Below, piece after piece: positions 1 to 8,554 of a stretch of 36,456 nt of DNA. Every line of letters begins with the position of its first letter. Position 1 is the first letter of the stretch. The translations under genes were made by a program, and so were the position numbers. The notes under the pieces were generated by a model, which saw nothing but the letters and a program-made list of their open reading frames with translations, was not told where the DNA came from and did no database searches. The stretch is taken from positions 1-36,456 of the forward strand of contig JAHAGQ010000021.1 in NCBI GenBank assembly GCA_018373675.1, written 5' to 3'. This DNA comes from Collinsella sp. Its GTDB lineage: Bacteria > Actinomycetota > Coriobacteriia > Coriobacteriales > Coriobacteriaceae.

Positions 1-20
1 GACAAGGTGACGTGAAACGA

Positions 21-49
21 AAGGGCGCTGACCTTCTGGTCGCGCCCTT
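21..49 (-). terminator. Hairpin, probable terminator downstream of queA
   Basis: The arms AAGGGCGC and GCGCCCTT pair perfectly. An inner GACC/GGTC stem closes a TTCT loop, with one bulged base. Read on the minus strand the hairpin is followed by TTTCGTTTC, so it fits the end of the queA operon. The U-tract is interrupted, so efficiency is uncertain. Confidence 0.6.
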
Positions 50-96
50 GAAGTTGAACGTCAGATTGTCCAAATGCGGCCCGCGCAGCGTCGGCC

Positions 97-125
97 GGTT
101 ACGGCGTTTGTAAAACGCCGTAACC
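97..125. repeat. Perfect 13-bp hairpin touching the queA stop codon
   Basis: GGTTACGGCGTTT and its reverse complement are separated by only three bases, and the palindrome ends on the first base of the queA stop triplet. There is no T-run on either side. It could stabilise the 3' end of the queA mRNA or act with the terminator at 21-49. Confidence 0.6.
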
Positions 126-1342
126 TACTGAATGAGCATCGCGTCGCCAAAGCTGAAGAAGCGATAACGTTCTTCGATGGCAGCGGCGTAGGCATCCATG
201 ATCTGGTCGCGGGTGGCAAGCGCGCTTACGAGCATCATGAGCGTGGAGCGCGGCACGTGGAAGTTCGTGATCAGCGCGTCGACCACGTGATAGGTCGAGC
301 CGGGCATGAGGTAAAGCTGCGTCGTGGCGTTCTCGCGCACCACGATGTCACCGCGGCCAAGCGTATCGGCCCCGTCCTCGCGGCCTTCAAAATAGCGCGC
401 CGTCACGGCCGGATCGGACACCGGCGCGTCCGTGTCAAACGCGCTCTCGAGCGAGCGCACCGCGGTAGTGCCGACGGCGATCACACGATGACCCTCGGCC
501 TTGGCCTTATGCACGGCGTCGACAACCTCCTGCGACACGTGGTAGCGCTCGGTGTGCATCACGTGCTGCGCGGGGTCGTCCTCCTCCACCAGACGGAAGG
601 TATCGATACCCACCTCGAGCTCGACGGCGGCAAACTTGGCACCCTTGGCCTCGATGGCAGCCATGAGCTCGGGAGTAAAATGCAGACCCGCCGTGGGAGC
701 AGCGGCCGAGTGCTCCTCCTTCATGGCGTAGACGGTCTGGTACTTCTCGGGATCGCCCTCGTAATCGGTAATGTAGGGCGGCAGCGGCACGTGGCCGGCA
801 GCATGGATGGCCTCGTCGAGCGTGCGCGGCTCGCCGGCGGCATTGCAACCGGCCGGCTCAAAGCGTACCAGGCGGCCGCCGCGGCTATCGGTGACAAAGT
901 CGACAACCTCGGCCGTCAGCACCACGGGAGCCCCCTCGGGCGCATGGGCGCCACCGGCGCGATACTCAATATGAGCACCGGGCTTCAGGCGCTTGCCCGG
1001 CTTGACCAAGCACTCCCAAACATGGCCCAGCGGATCCACGTCCTCGCGGCGCTTGAGCAGCAGGGTCTCGACCACGCCGCCCGATCCCGTTTTACGACCG
1101 ATCAGACGGGCCGGCATCACGCGCGTCTGATTGATGACGAGCACGTCGCCCGGCTCGATATAGTCGATGATGTCGCGGAAGATGCGGTGCTCAACGGTAC
1201 CGCCGTGCTCCAGCGGCGTTCCCGCCTGGGAGCCCTTGCGATCCACCACCAGCAGGCGGCAGGAGTCGCGCGGCTCGGCTGGAGCCTGGGCGATCAGTTC
1301 CTCAGGAAGGTTGTAGTCAAAATCATCGGTACGCATAGACAC
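125..1342 (-). CDS. queA: S-adenosylmethionine:tRNA ribosyltransferase-isomerase
   Basis: QueA transfers and isomerises the ribosyl group of S-adenosylmethionine onto preQ1 already placed at position 34 of GUN-anticodon tRNAs. This yields epoxyqueuosine, the penultimate step of queuosine synthesis. The product is 405 residues, within the usual range for longer family members. It opens with the typical segment DFDYNLPEELIAQAPAEPRD and contains the expected GLHFTPEL, GIDTFRLV and ITNFHVPRSTLMML blocks. The start is taken as the GTG at 1342 because AAGGAG lies 8 bases upstream; the next ATG (1336) is 14 bases away. It is the last gene of a minus-strand group with queH and a DUF3267 gene, 64 bp after queH. 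QueH performs the following step, so the two are functionally matched. The family call is firm. Confidence 0.96.
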   Translation of the reverse strand: MSMRTDDFDYNLPEELIAQAPAEPRDSCRLLVVDRKGSQAGTPLEHGGTVEHRIFRDIIDYIEPGDVLVINQTRVMPARLIGRKTGSGGVVETLLLKRREDVDPLGHVWECLVKPGKRLKPGAHIEYRAGGAHAPEGAPVVLTAEVVDFVTDSRGGRLVRFEPAGCNAAGEPRTLDEAIHAAGHVPLPPYITDYEGDPEKYQTVYAMKEEHSAAAPTAGLHFTPELMAAIEAKGAKFAAVELEVGIDTFRLVEEDDPAQHVMHTERYHVSQEVVDAVHKAKAEGHRVIAVGTTAVRSLESAFDTDAPVSDPAVTARYFEGREDGADTLGRGDIVVRENATTQLYLMPGSTYHVVDALITNFHVPRSTLMMLVSALATRDQIMDAYAAAIEERYRFFSFGDAMLIQ

Positions 1343-1406
1343 GTCGGATACTCCTTATATAGCTAAAGTCCGCTCTACATCCTAGCAGGCTGACGTCCCA
1401 AATGAA

Positions 1407-1982
1407 CTACTTTTTGGACGCTTTGCGCTCGTCGCGGATGCGGGCGCGGTCCATGGCCGCCTCGACAGCCGAGAAGCGGCAACCACAGTAGTTCTGCCGA
1501 TACATGCCCAGCTCGCGCGAACGGCGTGTCGCCTCGGGGTAATACGGACGAAAATCGCGAATCACCGGAGTGAGACCGCGGGCGGCAGCCAGACGCTCCA
1601 ACACATCATTGCAGGTTTCGAACAACTGATACGGCGAGACGGCGAGCGTCGTACCCACAAACTCAAACCCACGCTCCTGGGCCACGCGGCACGCCTCGGC
1701 CAAGCGCAGGGCATAGCACGCACGACAGCGACGGGGCCGATCGGCACCCAGCGGTGCCACGCCGGCCTCCCAGCGCTCACGGTCCTCCCCCGCCTCGATA
1801 AGCTCGATGTCGCCATCGGCACACCACCGGCGCAGCTCGTCCAAACGCCGCTGCCATTCATCGTGCGGCTGAATATTGGGGTTGGTCCAGCAGATTGTGG
1901 GCTCAAACCCTTCCTCGCGCAGCAGGCGGACCGGCTCAAGAGAGCACGGCGCACAGCAGGCGTGCAACAACAACGGCTTCAT
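1407..1982 (-). CDS. queH: Epoxyqueuosine reductase QueH (DUF208)
   Basis: QueH reduces the epoxide of epoxyqueuosine-tRNA to queuosine, the last step of the pathway. It is the non-cobalamin alternative to QueG. The 191-residue product carries the family's cysteines: HACCAPC near the N-terminus (Cys9, Cys10, Cys13), CRACYALRL in the middle and NYCGC near the C-terminus. In this family such residues hold an iron-sulfur cluster and extra metal. The start at 1982 is chosen because GAGGAG lies 6 bases upstream; the in-frame ATG two codons earlier abuts the ribosome binding site, and a longer frame to 2159 overlaps the upstream gene in another phase. The upstream DUF3267 gene ends 10 bp before, and queA follows after 64 bp, so the three are probably co-transcribed. 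Confidence 0.93.
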   Translation of the reverse strand: MKPLLLHACCAPCSLEPVRLLREEGFEPTICWTNPNIQPHDEWQRRLDELRRWCADGDIELIEAGEDRERWEAGVAPLGADRPRRCRACYALRLAEACRVAQERGFEFVGTTLAVSPYQLFETCNDVLERLAAARGLTPVIRDFRPYYPEATRRSRELGMYRQNYCGCRFSAVEAAMDRARIRDERKASKK

Positions 1983-1992
1983 CGACATCTCC

Positions 1993-2559
1993 TCACCCGA
2001 AAAAGCGCACGCCGAAGGACGTGTCCTCGCAGGCGACAATGCGGCGGTCGCGCAAAATGGTCCGCACGTAATACCAGTCGCCCACACAGCCTGACAAATG
2101 CAAGCCGGCCGCCAGATAGCACAGCAGCGGATAGCCCGAAAACGCAAACCCCAGGGCAAGCGTTGTCGTCACAACAGCCGTCGGTGCCAGGCAAACCGCC
2201 ATGTACCGCCGGCGCGAATACACAACGCCCTCGGCGCAGGCATAGATCATCGCCGTCTCGCGATTCGCCCCAAAGGTCACCTGCGCGCCCGCAGGCGCCA
2301 GCAGCTTAAAAAACACACCGTGCACCAGCTCGTGCACGGCAAATGACGCCGCAGAAACCGCAGCCAAGCCGACTATCCAGCCCACGACAGCCATCCAGCC
2401 GCCCGCGTCAGCCGCATCCAAGTCTGCAGGCCCGCCCAGCAGCATAAACACCGGCGCCAGGCACACGGCAAACACGCCGACTACGACCATCCCCCACACG
2501 AAGCAAGCGTGCAGAAATTCCTCGTCTTCAAACGCATGTATGTTGGAAATCTCATTCAT
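1993..2559 (-). CDS. DUF3267 family membrane metalloprotease-like protein
   Basis: This is a 188-residue membrane protein with a zinc-protease HExxH motif (HELVH, about residues 76-80) at the end of a hydrophobic segment. Other hydrophobic segments lie near residues 17-42, 55-75 and 120-145. This matches the DUF3267 family, which resembles site-2-type intramembrane proteases; no substrate is known to me. A VGDWYYVRTIL segment in the last third fits the NPDG/GD region that usually gives the third metal ligand in such proteins. It lies directly upstream of queH and divergent from the MetRS-like gene. The ribosome binding site at this ATG is weak (AAGATG), so the start is less certain. The link to queuosine is positional only. 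Confidence 0.8.
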   Translation of the reverse strand: MNEISNIHAFEDEEFLHACFVWGMVVVGVFAVCLAPVFMLLGGPADLDAADAGGWMAVVGWIVGLAAVSAASFAVHELVHGVFFKLLAPAGAQVTFGANRETAMIYACAEGVVYSRRRYMAVCLAPTAVVTTTLALGFAFSGYPLLCYLAAGLHLSGCVGDWYYVRTILRDRRIVACEDTSFGVRFFG

Positions 2560-2691
2560 AGCATCTTAGGATAGCGCCCCTGCCACGTACCCGTCCGCAT
2601 GTGCGATAATGTCGAACGATATGCACGAATTGACCACCGCGTCGCCAGGCCTTGCGCCCGGCCGCGCTCTCACCATATGCGAAGGAGTCCC

Positions 2692-4842
2692 ATGGCATCC
2701 AAATACTCCATGAACGACCGTCCCAGCTGGCCTCGCCGCGCCATCGTTACCGCCGGCGAGCCCTACGGCAACAAGGGCCTTCACTTTGGCCACGTCGGTG
2801 GCGTCTTTGTCCCGGCCGACTTCTTCGCCCGCTTCCTGCGCGACCGTCTGGGCCGCGAGAACGTCATCTTCACCTCGGGCACCGACTGCTATGGCTCGCC
2901 CATCATGGAGAGCTACCGCAAGCTCAAGGAGAACGAGGGCTACGACAAGTCCATCGCCGAGTATGTCGAGTCCAATCACTCCCGCCAGGCCGCGACCCTC
3001 AACAACTACAACATCAGCTGCGATATCTACGGCGGCTCGGGCCTTGAGCCGGCTGCGCAGATTCACAACGAGGTGACCGCCGAGATTATCGAGCGTCTGC
3101 ACGAACAGGGCACCATCTCCAAGCGCTCCACGCTGCAGTTCTACGACGCCAAGGCCGGCACGTTCCTCAACGGCCGCCAGGTGATCGGCCGCTGCCCCAT
3201 CCAGGGCTGCAAGTCCGAGAAGGCCTATGCCGACGAGTGCGACCTGGGTCACCAGTTTGAGCCCGAGGAGCTCATCGCGCCCAAAAGCCAGCTCACCGGC
3301 GAGGTGCCCGAGCTGCGCCCGGTCGACAACCTCTACTTCGACCTGCCGGCCTACCTCGACTTTATGAAAACCTATACCGCCAAGCTCGCCCAGAACCCGC
3401 AGGTTCGCTCCGTGGTCTCCAAGACCATGGAAGAGTGGCTGCTGCCGGCCCAGCTCTACATCCAGAACAAGTTCCGCGAGGCCTTCGATGCCGTCGAGGA
3501 TCAGCTTCCCGAGCACACCGTGCTGGAGCCCGAGGGCAACAAGAGCAGCTTTACCGTCACCTTCCCCAGCTGGAAGGAGCGCGACGATGCCCACGCGGTG
3601 CTCGCCAACGGCGGCTTGCGCTTCCGCAGCGGCAAGGCGCTCGTACCCTTCCGCATCACCGGCAACATCGACTGGGGCGTTCCGGTGCCCGAGGTCGATG
3701 GCGTCTCCGACGTCACCTGCTGGTGCTGGCCCGAGAGCCTGTGGGCTCCCATCAGCTATACGCGCACCGTGCTCGCACGCGATGCCAAGGCCGCCGGCGT
3801 GACCGAGGGCGTCGCCGCCCAGGATGCCGCCCTCATGGGCGAGCCCGCCGCCGATTCCACGCAGGTCCCCGCGCCCACCTACCAGCACAGCTCGCTCGAC
3901 TGGCGCGACTGGTGGTGCTCGGATGACGCACAGATCTACCAGTTCATTGGCCAGGACAACATCTACTTCTATTGCATCGCGCAGACCGCCATGTGGGAGG
4001 CCCTGGGTTGGAACCTCACGCAGAGCACCGTCAGCGCCTGCTACCACCTGCTCTACATGGGCAAAAAGGCAAGCTCGTCCTCGCAGACTCCTCCCCCGCC
4101 GGCAGACGACCTGCTCAACCACTACACCTGCGAGCAGATGCGCGCGCATTGGCTGTCGCTCGGCCTGTCCGAGAAGCCGGTGAGCTTTAGCCCCAAGGCA
4201 TACGACACGCGCGTGACCGGCAAGGACAAGGACGGCAACGAGGTGCGCGCCTGCGACGACAAGCGCGTTATCGACCCCGCCCTTAAGGAGAGCGCGCTGC
4301 TGACCGGCGTGTTCAACCGCCTGGCCCGCAGCTGCTTCTACGGCGTCGCCGTCAAGGAGGGCGACGAGAGTCCCTATCGCAACGGTTGCATCCCCGCCGG
4401 TGCCGCTTCTGACACCGTGGTCGAAGCCGCCCAGCAGGCAGCCCTCGCCTTTGAGCAGGCCATGTACAAGTTCGAGACGCACCGAGCGCTCGCTGTGTGC
4501 GACGACTACCTGCGCGCCGCCAACAAGCGCTGGAGCGATGCCTCCAAGGCCGCCAACAAGCTCGAGGGCGAGCCGGCCAACGCCGCCATGACGCAGGCCC
4601 TCGTCGACGCCTTTACCGAGCTGCGCGTAGCGACCGTGCTCATGCACGGCATCGTGCCGGCCGGCTGCGAGCTCATCTGCGAGTACTTCGACGTTGACCC
4701 GGTCGCCTTCTTTAGCTGGGATAACATCTTTGCCTCCACGGATGAGTTTGTGGAGAGCCTGGGCGAGAAGCCCGGCGAGCACCGCGTGAAGCCGCTGCCC
4801 CCGCGCTTCGACTTCTTTAGCAAGCACGAGAGCCAGTACTAA
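2692..4842 (+). CDS. Class I tRNA ligase family protein, divergent methionyl-tRNA synthetase-like
   Basis: The 716-residue product has the layout of methionyl-tRNA synthetase, which charges tRNA-Met with methionine using ATP in the cytoplasm. The HIGH motif is HFGH (about residues 31-34). The methionine-pocket region reads GTDCYGSPIM where typical enzymes have ADDAHGTPIM. A zinc-knuckle-like CPIQGC with a later DECDLGH lies near residues 168-187. The KMSKS loop is degenerate: GKKASSSS at about 457-464 lacks the second lysine. The C-terminal helical part keeps an FNRLARSCF segment and an ANKRW segment like the anticodon-binding domain. The ATG at 2692 is preceded by GAAGGAG at 5 bases. It may be the cell's main MetRS of a divergent subgroup or a paralogue with another role; the sequence alone does not settle this. 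The RNA methyltransferase gene follows 59 bp downstream. Confidence 0.85.
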   Translation: MASKYSMNDRPSWPRRAIVTAGEPYGNKGLHFGHVGGVFVPADFFARFLRDRLGRENVIFTSGTDCYGSPIMESYRKLKENEGYDKSIAEYVESNHSRQAATLNNYNISCDIYGGSGLEPAAQIHNEVTAEIIERLHEQGTISKRSTLQFYDAKAGTFLNGRQVIGRCPIQGCKSEKAYADECDLGHQFEPEELIAPKSQLTGEVPELRPVDNLYFDLPAYLDFMKTYTAKLAQNPQVRSVVSKTMEEWLLPAQLYIQNKFREAFDAVEDQLPEHTVLEPEGNKSSFTVTFPSWKERDDAHAVLANGGLRFRSGKALVPFRITGNIDWGVPVPEVDGVSDVTCWCWPESLWAPISYTRTVLARDAKAAGVTEGVAAQDAALMGEPAADSTQVPAPTYQHSSLDWRDWWCSDDAQIYQFIGQDNIYFYCIAQTAMWEALGWNLTQSTVSACYHLLYMGKKASSSSQTPPPPADDLLNHYTCEQMRAHWLSLGLSEKPVSFSPKAYDTRVTGKDKDGNEVRACDDKRVIDPALKESALLTGVFNRLARSCFYGVAVKEGDESPYRNGCIPAGAASDTVVEAAQQAALAFEQAMYKFETHRALAVCDDYLRAANKRWSDASKAANKLEGEPANAAMTQALVDAFTELRVATVLMHGIVPAGCELICEYFDVDPVAFFSWDNIFASTDEFVESLGEKPGEHRVKPLPPRFDFFSKHESQY

Positions 4843-4901
4843 AGCACGCCAGCAGCGGCGTGCCCGGAAAGTAGTCAATTTGGGACGGGAAGGAAAGACG
4901 G

Positions 4902-6005
4902 ATGTCCAAGCCGCGTCGTCGTAAGCAGAAAAAGCAGGTCAAGGCCGAGCTCAAGCTCAGGCAGTTTGCTGCTACCGAGCTTTCCGACCAGCTTGCCGCC
5001 CTTCCCTGCGCCGCCGACCTGCCGCGCTTTATGGTCGACACGGTCGCCGGCGCCTATGCGCCCGCCGATGCCAAGCTCATGATCGAGGGCTTCGGCGCCG
5101 CGGCCACACGCCCGGTCACGCTGCGCGCCAACACGCTCAAGGCGACCGCCGAGGACATCGCTGCGGCGCTCGATGCCGCCTGCATCGCCCACCAAACCGT
5201 TACCTGGTATCCGGACGCCTTTATCCTGCCCGAGGCCCAGGTTTCAGATCTGTGGGATCTCGACATCTACCGCGACGGCAAAATCTACCTGCAGAGCCTG
5301 TCATCCATGATGCCGCCGTTGGTCCTGGGCGCCCAGGCAGGCGAGGACATCCTGGACATGTGCGCAGCCCCCGGCGGCAAGACGACGCAGATCGCCGCCC
5401 TCACCCAGGGACAGGCGCACCTCACCGCCTGTGAGATGAGCATTCCCCGCGCCGAAAAGCTCGAGTCGAACCTCCATCGCCAGGGTGCCAAAAACGTGCC
5501 CGTCATGCGCATCGACGCACGCGAGCTCGACGAGTTCTTCCGCTTTGACCGCATCCTGCTCGACGCTCCCTGCACCGGCACGGGCACCGTCATCAGTGGC
5601 AACGAGAAAAGCCTGCGCGGCCTCACCGAGCAGTTGCTGAGCAAGTGCGCCCGCTCGCAGCGAGCACTTCTGGACCGCGCCATGGGGGCCCTCAAACCGG
5701 GCGGCACGCTCGTCTATTCGACTTGTTCGATCTTGCCGCAGGAAAACGAGGACGCCCTGCAAGAGGCGCTCGACAAGCATATGGACTGCGAGCTTATCCC
5801 CCTCGACGGCACGCCAAGCGAAAGTGAAGCACGACGCACCCAGGACGCCGGCGAGGAGCCGCATATCGAGAGCAACGCTCTCACCGAGGCCATTGCCGCG
5901 GGTCAGGTATCGGCCATCGTCAACGGCCTGCCCGGCACGCTCACCATTCCGCCTAGCCGCGACTTTGAGGGCTTCTACATTGCCCTGATCCGAAAACGCA
6001 GCTAG
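4902..6005 (+). CDS. RsmB/NOP family RNA cytosine-5 methyltransferase
   Basis: This is a SAM-dependent RNA m5C methyltransferase of 367 residues. Motif I is DMCAAPGGKT; both catalytic cysteine motifs are present, DAPCTGTG (motif IV) and YSTCS (motif VI). The N-terminus is a lysine/arginine-rich tail (MSKPRRRKQKKQ) suited to RNA contact. The NusB-like domain of E. coli RsmB is absent, so this is closer to short NOP2/Sun-type enzymes and the target (rRNA or tRNA) cannot be stated. The motif PPSRDFEGFYIALIRK at the C-terminus matches the family's closing strand. AAGGAAAG precedes the ATG. It follows the MetRS-like gene on the same strand and is probably co-transcribed, giving a translation-linked pair. 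Confidence 0.92.
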   Translation: MSKPRRRKQKKQVKAELKLRQFAATELSDQLAALPCAADLPRFMVDTVAGAYAPADAKLMIEGFGAAATRPVTLRANTLKATAEDIAAALDAACIAHQTVTWYPDAFILPEAQVSDLWDLDIYRDGKIYLQSLSSMMPPLVLGAQAGEDILDMCAAPGGKTTQIAALTQGQAHLTACEMSIPRAEKLESNLHRQGAKNVPVMRIDARELDEFFRFDRILLDAPCTGTGTVISGNEKSLRGLTEQLLSKCARSQRALLDRAMGALKPGGTLVYSTCSILPQENEDALQEALDKHMDCELIPLDGTPSESEARRTQDAGEEPHIESNALTEAIAAGQVSAIVNGLPGTLTIPPSRDFEGFYIALIRKRS

Positions 6006-6029
6006 CGCACGGATCCAAAACTCAACAAG

Positions 6030-6200
6030 CTATCTCTGTGCGCGTTTGCCCTGCTGGTCGCGATGCTGTTTAAGCATCGCGCGCTCCTTGCGTTCGGCCC
6101 TTTTGCCCTTAATGGCCGTGACCACAAAGTAGATGACCGCGGCGGCAACGATTGCGGCCACACACAGGCCGATCGAGCCAAACATTGCTGTCAATTCCAT
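6030..6200 (-). CDS. Small single-pass membrane protein, 56 residues
   Basis: A short minus-strand frame encodes 56 residues. A hydrophobic segment (about residues 6-30, ending AAVIYFVVTAI) is followed by a strongly basic tail (KGKRAERKERAMLKQHRDQQGKRAQR). The ATG at 6200 has AGAGGTG about 7 bases upstream, a good ribosome binding site. Topology would be N-outside with a cytoplasmic basic tail. It fills an otherwise gene-free gap between convergent or divergent neighbours. I do not recognise a family. The ribosome binding site together with the membrane-plus-basic-tail organisation is the reason to believe it. Confidence 0.65.
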   Translation of the reverse strand: MELTAMFGSIGLCVAAIVAAAVIYFVVTAIKGKRAERKERAMLKQHRDQQGKRAQR

Positions 6201-6391
6201 ACCGCGTCACCTCTCTTTTAAACGGGGCTTTCAAGATAGCACCTCGATACCCGCCACCACAGCTCCTTCACGTTCGCCGGCCCTTCGGTCTAACGGATGG
6301 CGCGGCGGGGAAAAATCAACTCGTCAAACGATTTAGCATTCGCAATTCCGGCTGCATCGCGCCGGCCATCATCACATAGAATCGAGCCTCC

Positions 6392-7483
6392 ATGGATACC
6401 CTCAACGATCTAAATGAGCGCGTCGACGCCTTCGTCGGCACCAGCTCCTTCGACACGCCTGCGGCGGCAAACGACCAAGCTCCCATCGATGTGCCCGCCG
6501 AGGTGCACGAGGACATCGTCGCCTCGGTCGATTTTTCCGAGGTCGAGCTTGCAGACGAGTTCACCGAGCCCCAAATAGCCGTCACGCCCAACGGCCTGCT
6601 CCCTATGGAGCCCCTGCCCATCGACGGACGCCTGCGCAAGGCTGCCCTTCGCATGCCCGACGAGATCGAGGAGGCCAGCGGCTTCACGCTCTTTGGCCGA
6701 CGCATCAAGTCGCTCATTTACACCACCGATGTCGCGGTTATCCGCAACTCCAACGCCGACGCCGTCTTTGCGGTCTACCCTTTCACGCCGCAGCCCGCCA
6801 TTACGCAAGCGCTGCTGACCGTCGCCGAGTGCCCGGTCTTTGTAGGCGTGGGTGGCGGAACTACGACCGGTAAGCGCTCCGTGCAGATGGCAGCCGTCTC
6901 CGAGATGCAGGGCGCGGCGGGCTGCGTGGTCAACTCCCCCGCTACTGCCGAGATGGTCGAGCACATCACCAACATCGCCGACATCCCCGTCATCGCCACG
7001 GTCGTTCGCTGCGACGACGATGCCCACGCCAAGGTGCGCGCTGGAGCCAAGATTCTCAACATCGCCGCCGGCAAGAACACGCCCCAGGTCCTACGCGAGC
7101 TGCGCGAGCACTATCCCAACCTGCCGCTTATCGCGCCGGGCGGCAAGACGCCCGAGAGCATTCGCGAGACCATCGCCGCCGGCGCCAACGCCATCATCTG
7201 GACACCGCCTTCGGCCCAGCAGCTACAGACCGACATGATGCAGCGTTATCGCAAGATGAAGGAAGACGCCACACCTGTCATCTCGCGCGACGACGTGCCC
7301 ATTATCGACCAGGTCGCCGCCGCCGAGGTCAGCCAAGTCGAGAACATGAATCCCGATGTGCCGATTCCCGACGAAGTCATCGAGCGCGTCGCTTCGATCC
7401 ACGAGCGCGTCGAGGAGCATCGCGCCAACCGCGGCCTCAAGCCGTCACTGCACGGCTTTTTCTTCCGCGGAAAGAAACGCTAG
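6392..7483 (+). CDS. TIM-barrel protein of the 'hydrolase' family found in Firmicutes and Coriobacteria
   Basis: The 363-residue product has a variable acidic N-terminus (residues 1-75) and then a conserved alpha/beta-barrel region. Recognisable blocks are FGRRIKSLIYTTDVAVIRN, NADAVFAVYPFTPQPAITQA, a glycine-rich VFVGVGGGTTTGKR, ILNIAAGKNTP and LIAPGGKTPESIRETIAAGA. The last resembles phosphate-binding loops of ribulose-phosphate-binding barrels. Databases usually call relatives simply 'hydrolase', without an assigned substrate. The N-terminal 75 residues and the C-terminal 60 residues (acidic, then GFFFRGKKR) go beyond the core. The start has only a weak ribosome binding site (GAG, 7 bases before the ATG). 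It stands alone, ending at a strong bidirectional terminator. Family membership is confident; function is unknown. Confidence 0.8.
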   Translation: MDTLNDLNERVDAFVGTSSFDTPAAANDQAPIDVPAEVHEDIVASVDFSEVELADEFTEPQIAVTPNGLLPMEPLPIDGRLRKAALRMPDEIEEASGFTLFGRRIKSLIYTTDVAVIRNSNADAVFAVYPFTPQPAITQALLTVAECPVFVGVGGGTTTGKRSVQMAAVSEMQGAAGCVVNSPATAEMVEHITNIADIPVIATVVRCDDDAHAKVRAGAKILNIAAGKNTPQVLRELREHYPNLPLIAPGGKTPESIRETIAAGANAIIWTPPSAQQLQTDMMQRYRKMKEDATPVISRDDVPIIDQVAAAEVSQVENMNPDVPIPDEVIERVASIHERVEEHRANRGLKPSLHGFFFRGKKR

Positions 7484-7494
7484 CAAAACATCTT

Positions 7495-7527
7495 GGCCCG
7501 CCCCACAAACGTGAGGCGGGCCGTTTT
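7495..7527. terminator. Bidirectional terminator between convergent genes
   Basis: The arms GGCCCGCC and GGCGGGCC close a 12-base loop and are followed on the plus strand by GTTTTCGTTT. The hairpin sits between the convergent TIM-barrel gene and degV, and can serve both. Confidence 0.85.
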
Positions 7528-7563
7528 CGTTTGAGCAATCATGCAGCGACGTGATGGGGCAAA

Positions 7564-8454
7564 TTAATCCACGCGCTTGTCGCCCATAAAGAAGAGCGCC
7601 ACCGTACCAGGTCCGGTATGCGAGCCAATCAGAGTACCGATGTCATTGATCTCAATCTTGCCTTTAAGCTGCGGAACCTGTTCCTCAATCAGCGCCGCGA
7701 CCGCCTCGGCATCCTCGCGGCACGCCGACTGCGACATGATGCACTTACCCGAATAATCTGCACCGTCCTGTACGTGTGCCATCATGGTCTTAGCCATCTC
7801 GGAAATCGCGCGCTTCTTAGTGCGAATCTTCTCACGTGGCGACAGCTTACCTTCGCAATCGACCGTCATAAGCGGGCAAATCTTAAGCGCCGTGCCGATG
7901 ATCGCGCTCGCGGCCGAAATGCGACCGCCGCGCAGGTAGCTCGACAGATCGGTCGAGAAGAACCAGTGGTGCAGGTTGAGCTTGTGCTCCTCGATCCAGG
8001 CAGCCGTCTCGTCGAGTGAAGCCCCACTATCGCGCACATCGGCGGCATATTCCAACAACAGGCCAAAGCCCGAAGACGCCGCCAGCGAATCGATGACGCG
8101 CACCTTGCCGCCCTCGGGATAGCGATCCGCAAGCATCTGCGCCGCGACGCAGGCCGATCCATACGTGCCCGAAATACCCGACGACAACGTCAGGTGCAGC
8201 ACGTCTTTACCCTCGGCAACAAACGGCTCCCAAAACTCCTCGTACTCACCCACGCTCACCTGAGACGTCTTGGGCATGGCGCCCGCGGCAATCTGGGCAA
8301 AAAACTCGTCCGGCGTAATCGACTGATACAGATCGTCCGTATAGACAACATCGTCGATCTCGTAATGAAAACACACGACAGGGATATTGCGCGACGCAAA
8401 GAACTCACGGGTTCGATCGGCGGCGGATTCACAGGTCAGGACAAAAACACTCAT
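7564..8454 (-). CDS. DegV family fatty-acid-binding protein
   Basis: DegV proteins bind a fatty acid between two domains. In Gram-positive bacteria they act as FakB-type partners that present fatty acids to the kinase FakA. The 296-residue product shows the expected landmarks: TSQVSVGEY after the first strand region, LSSGISGTYGSA, the SYLRGGRIS block and the C-terminal IGSHTGPGTVALFF. The usual N-terminal VDS is here VLTCESAAD, a mild departure. The start at 8454 is preferred because AAGGAG lies exactly 6 bases upstream; the ATG at 8472 precedes that ribosome binding site. It is divergent from fbp across a 320-bp spacer that holds inverted repeats. No FakA gene is visible here. Confidence 0.9.
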   Translation of the reverse strand: MSVFVLTCESAADRTREFFASRNIPVVCFHYEIDDVVYTDDLYQSITPDEFFAQIAAGAMPKTSQVSVGEYEEFWEPFVAEGKDVLHLTLSSGISGTYGSACVAAQMLADRYPEGGKVRVIDSLAASSGFGLLLEYAADVRDSGASLDETAAWIEEHKLNLHHWFFSTDLSSYLRGGRISAASAIIGTALKICPLMTVDCEGKLSPREKIRTKKRAISEMAKTMMAHVQDGADYSGKCIMSQSACREDAEAVAALIEEQVPQLKGKIEINDIGTLIGSHTGPGTVALFFMGDKRVD

Positions 8455-8515
8455 ATGAGGCTCCTTACTCATTGCTGCGCAAATTATCGCACAGTGAGCC
8501 TACATGCGGTACATA

Positions 8516-8554
8516 TGTCCACTATTTGCCAAATCGAACCAAAAATAGTGAACA
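8516..8554. promoter_or_regulatory. Inverted repeat in the degV-fbp divergent spacer
   Basis: CACTATTT (8520-8527) and AAATAGTG (8543-8550) are perfect reverse complements. Including TGT and ACA beyond one mismatch gives 12-base half sites. It lies 62 bp upstream of the degV start, so it may be an operator or a small hairpin. In the same spacer TCGTCTCCACC occurs twice (8567-8577 and 8614-8624). No regulator can be named. Confidence 0.4.

Noticed and set aside
74..1366. Plus-strand open frame opposite queA
   Set aside because: His/Arg/Gly-rich shadow of a confidently recognised queA.
2566..4878. A 770-codon open frame on the minus strand opposite the MetRS-like gene
   Set aside because: It mirrors the plus-strand gene codon for codon. 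Its composition (Leu/Gly/Val/His-rich, no recognisable motif) is typical of antisense frames in G+C-rich DNA, and the plus strand has HIGH and zinc motifs.
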